Below are positions 58,059 through 64,000 of a stretch of DNA of 64,000 bases, piece by piece. A model generated the notes under the pieces. It was not told the DNA's origin, did not search any database, and worked only from the letters and a program-made list of their open reading frames with translations. Origin of the DNA: Streptococcus halotolerans (GTDB lineage: Bacteria; Bacillota; Bacilli; Lactobacillales; Streptococcaceae). Location of the stretch: positions 1,051,001 through 1,115,000 of the forward strand of contig NZ_CP014835.1 in assembly GCF_001598035.1 (NCBI RefSeq). The letters are read 5' to 3'. Position numbers and translations under genes: made by a program. Within the stretch, counting starts at the first letter, position 1; every line of letters begins with the position of its first letter.

Positions 58059-58766
58059 TTACAATTTTTTTAAAATATTCTTTGGATTATAAAGTGGCCC
58101 TTTTCTCACACCTATCATCAAGTAACCATTTAAAACAACGAGAGGAAGCAAAACAAACACCAAGGATAATTCCCCAAATTGTTTACTAAGGATCGTTGAA
58201 CACATGGCACCTAAGGAAAAAGTAACTAAGATAAATAAAATATTACGACCGTCTTTTCTGACCTTAGTATCTTTTTCAATAAATCCTTTAACCCAGTAAT
58301 AAGCAGCATTTTTGATATTGCCAGTCATCATGACCGTTGCAAATGGGGTACCACGGATCGATTTAAACGTATCAACCTGTAAGGACATAAAAAGTGCCAA
58401 GATGCCAACGATAACATAAGGATGGAAGAACTCCAAGCCCAGCACAGCGATCAACCCTAAAACCGTCAATGTTAAACTCGAAAACAAATGCCAATGAAAT
58501 CGATTTTTAAGAATCCAAGATTTGAAAAAGTAAGTTAAGACTTGTCCAGCCATAAAAACAATAATGGGTATTAAAAACTTAATGGCTTCAATCAAGCTAC
58601 CTTCTGCTAGCCTGATTCCCATCATCAAAAGATTTCCAGTTTGGACACCTGCAAAACGGCCACCCTGAGTTAGATAAGTAAAAGCATTTATAAAGCCACT
58701 AATAAAGGTTACTAAAAAAGCACAGAATATACTTTCGTAGATATGATAAGGTTTCTGTCGAAACAT
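58059..58766 (-). CDS. DUF1275 (YoaK-like) membrane protein
   Basis: The start at 58766 (MFRQKPYHIYESIFCAFLVTF) is used; longer in-frame starts run into the tRNA gene. The 235-residue protein has six membrane segments and the DUF1275 features GFINAFTYLTQGGRFAGVQTGNLLMMGI and the later MTGNIKNAAYYW. Function unknown; related to secondary transporters. It lies 21 nt downstream of tRNA-Ser. Confidence 0.85.
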   Translation of the reverse strand: MFRQKPYHIYESIFCAFLVTFISGFINAFTYLTQGGRFAGVQTGNLLMMGIRLAEGSLIEAIKFLIPIIVFMAGQVLTYFFKSWILKNRFHWHLFSSLTLTVLGLIAVLGLEFFHPYVIVGILALFMSLQVDTFKSIRGTPFATVMMTGNIKNAAYYWVKGFIEKDTKVRKDGRNILFILVTFSLGAMCSTILSKQFGELSLVFVLLPLVVLNGYLMIGVRKGPLYNPKNILKKL

Positions 58767-58787
58767 TGTTCCACTCATTCTAAGATA

Positions 58788-58877
58788 CGGAGGATGTGGG
58801 ATTCGAACCCACGCACGCTTTGACACGTCTGACAGTTTTCGAAACTGTTCCCTTCAGCCTAACTTGGGTAATCCTCC
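58788..58877 (-). tRNA. tRNA-Ser (anticodon CGA)
   Basis: A 90-nt class II tRNA. The acceptor stem GGAGGAT pairs with ATCCTCC; discriminator G; T-arm GTGGGTTCGAATCCCAC; the anticodon stem ACAGT/ACTGT holds loop TTTTCGAAA with CGA; a long variable arm is present, as in serine tRNAs. CCA is not encoded. It reads UCG serine codons. Confidence 0.93.
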
Positions 58878-59137
58878 ATCAAAATTTAAGACCATAATCA
58901 TCTTTGAATAAATAGCACAAAGACAATTATTATCCTTAATAGTTTTACCAAAAGTCTATCTATTCGTCAATACACCAAAAGTCTGATCTTATAATCAGAT
59001 TCCAAAAGCGATTTATCTAGTCACTCATTTACTGTCCATTTAGTTTAATAAAATAGATGAATCATAGGATTAAGACAGCGCTCAAAATACCCAACACCTC
59101 TACTTGTTTTAAAATCCGTAAAAAGTTCCAAGTCATT
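58878..59137. other. Intergenic tract upstream of tRNA-Ser
   Basis: About 260 bp holding the tRNA-Ser promoter region and nothing else I recognise. Confidence 0.4.
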
Positions 59138-59183
59138 TGAAAAGGCAACACTTTTCTGTACAATTTTTATAAAGTGTTTTTTC

Positions 59184-59963
59184 TTAAGCGATCACTCGCC
59201 TAGCCATGGGGGTTTGATAGTTGAGACTGCTGTGAATGCGCTGATGATTCCACCAGTGGACGTAGTCCTTGGTTTTAAGATTTAGTTCTTCAAGCGAATG
59301 AAAGATTTCTTGATTAATAAACTCAACTTTGAAGGAACGATAAGTACTTTCAGCCACGGCATTGTCATAAGGACAGCCTGCTTGACTAAGTGAACGGGTG
59401 ATACCGAATGCTCCTAACACCTCATCAATCAGCTGATTATCAAACTCCTTACCACGATCAGAATGGAAAAGATTGACCTTGGTTAGGGCATAAGGGATAC
59501 TCTGAATCGCTTGCTTTACGAGCTCTGCAGTCTTCTGCCAACCGACTGACAGACCAATGATTTCACGATTATAGAGGTCTATTATTAAGCAAACATAGGC
59601 CCAGCGCTTACCAACACGGACATAAGTCAAGTCTGTTACAATCGCTTCAAGTGGCCTTTTTCGATTGAATTGTCTAGCTAAGCGATTTGGAATGGGTGCT
59701 TCATTTTTCCCTTTAGAATGCGACTTGAAGGTAGTCTGCTGGTAAACAGATACGAGATTCCATCGCTTCATGATCCGACGAATGCGACGACGAGACAAGA
59801 GGATTCCTCCTGTTTCCAGACATTTCTTGATCTTTCGAGCACCATATCTAGATTTGCTCTCAAGGAAAATCTGCTTAACTTTTTCTTCAAGCTCTGTTTC
59901 CGATACTGGCTCTATGGCTTTGTAGTAATAGCTGGAACGAGGGAGGTTCAACCAACGACACAA
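59184..59963 (-). CDS. IS3-family transposase OrfB, copy 2
   Basis: A 259-residue integrase-type transposase differing from the copy 1 OrfB at a handful of residues (for example RKRPLEA for QERPLEA and QRIHSSLNY for HRIHGSLNY). All DDE residues are kept (TDLTYV, HSDRGKEF, VAESTYRSF). Intact and expected to be expressed as an OrfAB fusion. Confidence 0.92.
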   Translation of the reverse strand: MCRWLNLPRSSYYYKAIEPVSETELEEKVKQIFLESKSRYGARKIKKCLETGGILLSRRRIRRIMKRWNLVSVYQQTTFKSHSKGKNEAPIPNRLARQFNRKRPLEAIVTDLTYVRVGKRWAYVCLIIDLYNREIIGLSVGWQKTAELVKQAIQSIPYALTKVNLFHSDRGKEFDNQLIDEVLGAFGITRSLSQAGCPYDNAVAESTYRSFKVEFINQEIFHSLEELNLKTKDYVHWWNHQRIHSSLNYQTPMARRVIA

Positions 59964-59998
59964 GGCTGAAATGCTGTATTTATCCTTGTTAGCAGTGA

Positions 59999-60289
59999 TT
60001 ATTTGCCTTTTTGTGCCATAATCACTGCCGCTTGCTTTAGGATGTCTAGCTGCATTTCGAGTTCTTTATTGCGTTTTCTAAGGGCTATGAGCTCCCGTTG
60101 GTCATTTGTTAGATTATCAACCGATTTGAAGGAACCAGTTGTTTTAGCTTGTCTCACCCATTTGTCAAAGGTTGAGGGGGTTAAATCATATTCTTTGATG
60201 ATTTCGCTACGTTTCATACCTGCATTGTGAAGGTCAACGATTTGTTGTTTAAAGTCATCAGTGAATTGACGACGTACTCTTCTAGACAT
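59999..60289 (-). CDS. IS3-family transposase OrfA, copy 2
   Basis: A 96-residue protein identical to copy 1 OrfA from MSRRVRRQF onward. The start at 60289 has GGAG upstream; an earlier in-frame start is not needed. Same slippery run at its 3' end. Confidence 0.92.
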   Translation of the reverse strand: MSRRVRRQFTDDFKQQIVDLHNAGMKRSEIIKEYDLTPSTFDKWVRQAKTTGSFKSVDNLTNDQRELIALRKRNKELEMQLDILKQAAVIMAQKGK

Positions 60290-60358
60290 AAATTTCTCCT
60301 GTTTTTGATTACTATAGAACACTTTATAAATTCTGTCTAGTTTAGTGTAACCGATTCA

Positions 60359-60662
60359 TTTTCCGTTAGCTTTTTAAGGCATCCGCACCATTCAAACATA
60401 ATGATGGACCTTGTCAATAATTTAAACTTGCATTCAAATCCTTTAAAAAAATGCTAAGATTGCATGAAATGGCATTTGTCTTTTTCAATATTTCGTACCA
60501 TAGAGCAAATCCCACTTCTCGCTATACCAGAGCATTTTTGTTATAATAATAGGCATTGAAAACCAATAGTAAGCATTGCTAACGTCTTAAGCAACCCTGC
60601 TAACCAAACTAACTATTCATTTTCACCAAAAAGCAAGCTACTTATAGGAAAGGATCCACTTC
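60359..60662. other. Intergenic tract upstream of exoA
   Basis: About 300 bp. A TATAAT at 60542-60547 could be the exoA -10, leaving a ~110-nt leader without recognisable structure. No -35 of quality was seen. Confidence 0.4.
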
Positions 60663-61490
60663 ATGAAACTGATTTCCTGGAATATCGATTCACTCAATGC
60701 AGCCTTAACCAGCGATTCGAGCCGCGCCCTTCTATCTCGAGCTGTTATTGAAACACTTGTTAAAGAAGATGCCGACGTCATTGCGATTCAAGAAACTAAA
60801 TTATCGGCAAAAGGACCTACTAAAAAACATTTAGAGATTTTACTAAGTTATTTTCCCAACCATCATAATATTTGGCGCTCCTCAGAAGAGCCTGCTCGTA
60901 AAGGGTATGCTGGGACTATGTTTCTTTATAAAAATAACTTGAACCCAATCGTCAGTTTTCCTCACATCGGGGCACCAACGACAATGGATATTGAAGGACG
61001 TATTATTACGCTTGAATTCGATGACTTTTTTGTCACACAAGTCTATACACCCAATGCTGGCGATGGCTTAAAGCGTCTAAGCGATAGACAGATCTGGGAC
61101 GAAAAATATGCTGATTATTTAGCAGAGCTGGACAAGCAAAAACCTGTTCTCGCCACAGGTGACTATAATGTTGCCCATAAAGAAATCGACCTTGCGAACC
61201 CAGCTTCAAACCGGCGCTCTCCTGGCTTTACAGATGAGGAACGTCAGGGCTTTACTAATCTCCTTGACCGTGGCTTTACAGATACCTTCCGGCACATCCA
61301 TGGTGATATTCCTAACGTTTATAGCTGGTGGGCCCAACGCAGTAAAACCAGTAAAATCAATAACACAGGTTGGAGAATTGACTACTGGTTGACATCTAAT
61401 AGAATCGTTGATAAAGTAACCAAGTCAGAAATGATTTCTTCCGGTACTCGCCAAGACCACACACCAATCGTTTTAGAAATTGATTTATAA
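60663..61490 (+). CDS. exoA: Exodeoxyribonuclease III family, AP endonuclease
   Basis: A 275-residue Mg-dependent phosphoesterase of base-excision repair: start MKLISWNIDSLNAAL (Asn ligand), IAIQETKLS with the metal Glu, VYTPNAGDGLKRLSDRQ, GDYNVAHKEIDL (GDxN), RIDYWLTS and RQDHTPIV with the final catalytic Asp-His. Normal length. RBS AGGAAAGGA 8 nt before ATG. Confidence 0.96.
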   Translation: MKLISWNIDSLNAALTSDSSRALLSRAVIETLVKEDADVIAIQETKLSAKGPTKKHLEILLSYFPNHHNIWRSSEEPARKGYAGTMFLYKNNLNPIVSFPHIGAPTTMDIEGRIITLEFDDFFVTQVYTPNAGDGLKRLSDRQIWDEKYADYLAELDKQKPVLATGDYNVAHKEIDLANPASNRRSPGFTDEERQGFTNLLDRGFTDTFRHIHGDIPNVYSWWAQRSKTSKINNTGWRIDYWLTSNRIVDKVTKSEMISSGTRQDHTPIVLEIDL

Positions 61491-62586
61491 ATCACAACTA
61501 CTTGTTTAACTACGGAGTTAGCCAAGGCTTATAAGACAAAACTCACTACTTTTGACGTTCAGTTTGTCCACGGCAATGCCTGAGTTTTCCTGTTCTTTCT
61601 TGGTTTCTTTACACTGGCACTGGCTTTACTATATTCTGTTTTATGATACTCACCTCATAAACTAGAATGAAATAAAAACAGGACAACTCTGATATATCCT
61701 TAAAATAGTGTATTCATTGGATTTTCGCTAAATACCTCCAGAAAAGTATTGCCTAACTGCGATACCTTTCTGGAGGTATTTTTATCCTATTCTTGTTTGA
61801 TGAAATAATAGGTGCTACCCCACAATACCCATCACAAAATTTGTGCTTTAGTTCTATAGATTTAGCCATTTCGGCCAAGTACCACGACTTTTAAGATAAT
61901 AACTCATGAAGCATCATTCACTAATATTAAATATCGTGCTAACTAGCATATAAATATGATGCTTAAACATCCCAAATCTATCAATAAATTTGATACCTTA
62001 TGACTATACAAGCCCTCTAAACTATGACGATTTCGATATGAAGCTCTAATGACGCTAATAGCTTCACTAAAAGCTATGACAAAGTCTTAGAAACACATTT
62101 AAGTCTTTACAAGAAACTTCCATAATCAGTCTCTGTTGACCATTGAGTTTCAAATAAAAACATCCAGTCCTCATATGATCTCTTATGGTTTGTTAATCAC
62201 TCCATCAAGTGTCTCGAAGCCCCTGGTTTTAGCCTCTCTTTTCGGCGGATCTTTGAGCTATCTCATCAATGTATGCTTGATAATAAGTGACTACTCATTG
62301 ATCTTTTTCATGGATTTAACGCAATTTGTTTCAGTACGCGTGTAACAGTCGAACAGTAATTGCAAAATTGGTGCACAATCTCAGCTTTGGACCATTCTTG
62401 TTTTAACAATAGAAACATGCTTATCAAAGCTTTCTATACCTTACCTTGGTTGTGCAACCTTTAATATATCTAAATAGGCCTTTTTCTGTTGCTCTGCAGT
62501 TTGCAACGCGGCATAAATTATTGTGTTATTGCCCATTTAAGAAACAGCAATTCACGGCGCCACTAGAGCGTCTTTCATTTTATCTA
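61491..62586. other. Long non-coding tract downstream of exoA
   Basis: 1.1 kb without an intact gene. It contains the paired hairpin copy 2 (61731-61783) and AT-rich debris. A 69-codon frame at 62136-62345 has no ribosome site or family resemblance. The stretch is much richer in stop codons than the flanking genes in all frames. Confidence 0.65.
61731..61783. repeat. Long hairpin element, copy 2
   Basis: AATACCTCCAGAAAAGTAT pairs with ATACCTTTCTGGAGGTATTT, followed by TTATCCTATTCTT. The layout and internal sequence match the hairpin at 15076-15130. Could terminate transcription from exoA. Confidence 0.65.
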
Positions 62587-63237
62587 CTAAAACAGGCCAT
62601 CCCATTCAGCGTAAAACTCTTTTAAAAACTCCTCCATAAAAGCATGTCGTTTTTCTGCCAATTGTCTACCTGTCGCTGTATTCATTAAATTCTTTAGCAA
62701 CAATAATTTTTCATAAAAATGTGCAATAGCTGTTGATTCCTGATCACGGTACTCTTCCAGGGTCATCTCGCTACGGATGTTAGTACCAGGAACATGAATA
62801 AGATGCCCTCTACTCCCAGCATATGCCATTGTTCTTGCAATTCCAATGGCACCAATTGCATCCAAACGATCCGCATCTTGGACTACTTGACCTTCTAATG
62901 ATAAAACCTTATCACGATTTAGTCCACCCTTGAATGACATATATTGAACAATGTCTAAAATAGACTGTTTATCATCTCCCGAAACCCCATGATCGTCTAA
63001 CCAGTCCAAAACTTTTTTCAAGCCAGCAGACTCTGACTCATTGAGTTTACCATCTGCTACATCATGCAGTAATGCTGCTAATTCACAAATAAAAAGATTA
63101 GCCTTTTCCTTTTTAGCAATCCCTACAGCTAATTTGCGAACCCGATCAATATGCCACCAATCATGCCCTGAAGAATCAGCACCTAAAACAGCTTTAACAA
63201 AAGATTCTGCTTCACGAATGATACTCGCGTCATCCAT
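62587..63237 (-). CDS. HD-domain phosphohydrolase
   Basis: A 216-residue metal-dependent phosphohydrolase: first His in GHDWWHIDRVRKLA, HD doublet in LLHDVADGK and Asp in DADRLDAIGAIGIART. It resembles YpgQ-type HD hydrolases acting on nucleotides, whose substrate is not fixed here. It lies 10 nt after the DUF1912 gene. Confidence 0.9.
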   Translation of the reverse strand: MDDASIIREAESFVKAVLGADSSGHDWWHIDRVRKLAVGIAKKEKANLFICELAALLHDVADGKLNESESAGLKKVLDWLDDHGVSGDDKQSILDIVQYMSFKGGLNRDKVLSLEGQVVQDADRLDAIGAIGIARTMAYAGSRGHLIHVPGTNIRSEMTLEEYRDQESTAIAHFYEKLLLLKNLMNTATGRQLAEKRHAFMEEFLKEFYAEWDGLF

Positions 63238-63247
63238 CTAATAACTC

Positions 63248-63502
63248 CTAATAAGAACGTTTCCCGAAAATATCATCGGGAATATCATGGAAACCTTTTC
63301 CCTCTTCAAAATTTTGAAATTTTCCTTGAAGAAAGCGGTAAGCATCTAAGCGACTCTCATATCGAATAACGGCTTCCTTAGCACGCAGATCTTCATCCTC
63401 TTCCCAAACCTGTTGACTAGCCTTCATAGCTCCTTCATTAATGACTACCTGGGTGTTGACCCATTCTTTAAAATCATTTAAAAATTGTTCTTCCCTAGAC
63501 AT
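63248..63502 (-). CDS. DUF1912 family small protein
   Basis: An 84-residue acidic, helical protein (EEQFLNDFKEWVNTQVVINEGAMKAS, ESRLDAYRFLQGKFQNFEEGKGFHDIPDDIFG) of the streptococcal DUF1912 family. No known function. It probably co-transcribes with the HD hydrolase downstream. RBS GAGGTAGTTT before ATG. Confidence 0.82.
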   Translation of the reverse strand: MSREEQFLNDFKEWVNTQVVINEGAMKASQQVWEEDEDLRAKEAVIRYESRLDAYRFLQGKFQNFEEGKGFHDIPDDIFGKRSY

Positions 63503-63568
63503 AAACTACCTCAAACTGTTAAATTAATAAAACTATTATATCATGATTAATCGACTAATGATTAAACG

Positions 63569-64000
63569 GGCTCTATAATTTCTGTAGTGGGTAAATTCTC
63601 CTCGGAGATTATGGAGTCTTTTTGAATATAGCAAAAAAGTCCCATATGACTTATAATGAAAAGCAACCAAACCACTCATTAGAAAGACTCATATGGAACA
63701 ATTAGATTATATCAAAGAGTCGCTTGGCATTAAAGACCCTAACATCACTTTTGAAAAGACATTTGACAAGTTCTTCACTCACAGAGAATATCATGCCAAG
63801 TTAGATTATAATGCCCCGCAATGCCCTGATTGTCAAGATAAAATGGCAAAGTACGACTTCCAAAAGCCATGCAAAATTCCCTATCTGGAAATGGCGGGTT
63901 GTAAAGTACTGATTCGTCTCAAAAAGCGTCGCTTCAAATGTCAAGCGTGTGGGAAAATGGCTGTCGCTAAGACCTCTCTCGTCAGAGAAAATCACCAGAT
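63569..64000 (+). mobile_element. ISL3-family element, copy 3, right end beyond window
   Basis: Starts with the same terminal sequence as copies 1 and 2 (GGCTCTATAATTTCTG). The 8 bp before it are ATTAAACG; the matching right duplication would lie outside the window. Confidence 0.92.
63693..64000 (+). CDS. ISL3-family transposase, partial at window end
   Basis: The first 102 codons are open and match the intact copy 2 transposase from its start. A few residues differ (LGIKDP, NAPQCPDCQDKMA). The zinc-finger cysteines are intact. The rest lies beyond the window. Confidence 0.9.
   Translation, partial: MEQLDYIKESLGIKDPNITFEKTFDKFFTHREYHAKLDYNAPQCPDCQDKMAKYDFQKPCKIPYLEMAGCKVLIRLKKRRFKCQACGKMAVAKTSLVRENHQ

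Larger units (their letters stand above)
59138..60358 (-). mobile_element. IS3-family element, copy 2, inverted
   Basis: 1221 bp, same length and ends as copy 1 and in the opposite orientation, 1.3 kb away. Flanking 3-bp sequences are ATT and TTT, so no clean duplication. Both ORFs are intact. Confidence 0.92.

Noticed and set aside
62136..62345. A 69-codon frame with a hydrophobic product.
   Set aside because: No ribosome site or relative; sits in a tract with debris. I could not support it as a gene.

Overview
The window is chromosomal DNA of a low-GC streptococcus, most likely from the pyogenic group. Evidence is the streptococcal gene order and families: divIVA/ylm/ftsAZ/divIB/murGD, macP next to mtnN, dpr, a ComX-type competence box, a DtxR-family metal regulator divergent from a metal ABC transporter with a cyclophilin lipoprotein at its end, and several lactic-acid-bacteria-type IS elements. 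The species cannot be fixed from the sequence alone.

Layout. 1-9.2 kb is the division and cell-wall cluster on the minus strand, read murD-murG-divIB, a terminator, then ftsA-ftsZ-yggS-sepF-ylmG-ylmH-divIVA (divIVA runs off the left edge). 9.4-14.4 kb holds a small membrane protein, typA, asnA and a yqgQ-glucokinase-rhodanese operon. 15.3-16.5 kb has dpr (with a PerR-type box) divergent from a prepilin peptidase (with a competence-type box). 16.5-23.7 kb contains a heterodimeric ABC exporter pair, a VanZ-like protein, yutD, a membrane protein and a cyclophilin lipoprotein. 23.9-28.3 kb is a four-gene Mn/Fe/Zn-type ABC transporter and its divergent DtxR-family regulator.

28.3-40.7 kb is the accessory island. 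It holds a type I restriction-modification locus (half-HsdS protein, hsdR, hsdS, hsdM), a promoterless truncated hsdS cassette, a tyrosine recombinase, and a third hsdS cassette in the opposite orientation. The hsdS copies share short repeats at the two ends of each target-recognition domain, the hallmark of recombinase-driven specificity switching. ISL3-family copies bracket the island, each with its own 8-bp target duplication.

40.7-55.6 kb returns to core genes: mtnN-macP-NUDIX-glmU, an oxidoreductase, an ASCH protein, a DUF2829 (Tad2-type) protein overlapping an SDR, a PadR-controlled membrane protein with a previously unmarked 48-residue gene ahead of it, a MurM/MurN-type ligase, metG and a large membrane protein. 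55.6-64 kb is rich in debris: an IS110-type remnant, two inverted complete IS3-family copies enclosing tRNA-Ser(CGA) and a DUF1275 gene, exoA, an HD hydrolase with a DUF1912 gene, and the left end of a third ISL3 copy. Several 0.4-1.1 kb tracts carry no intact gene but do carry dispersed repeats: a BOX-like element, an 82-83 bp MITE-like element and a paired hairpin element.
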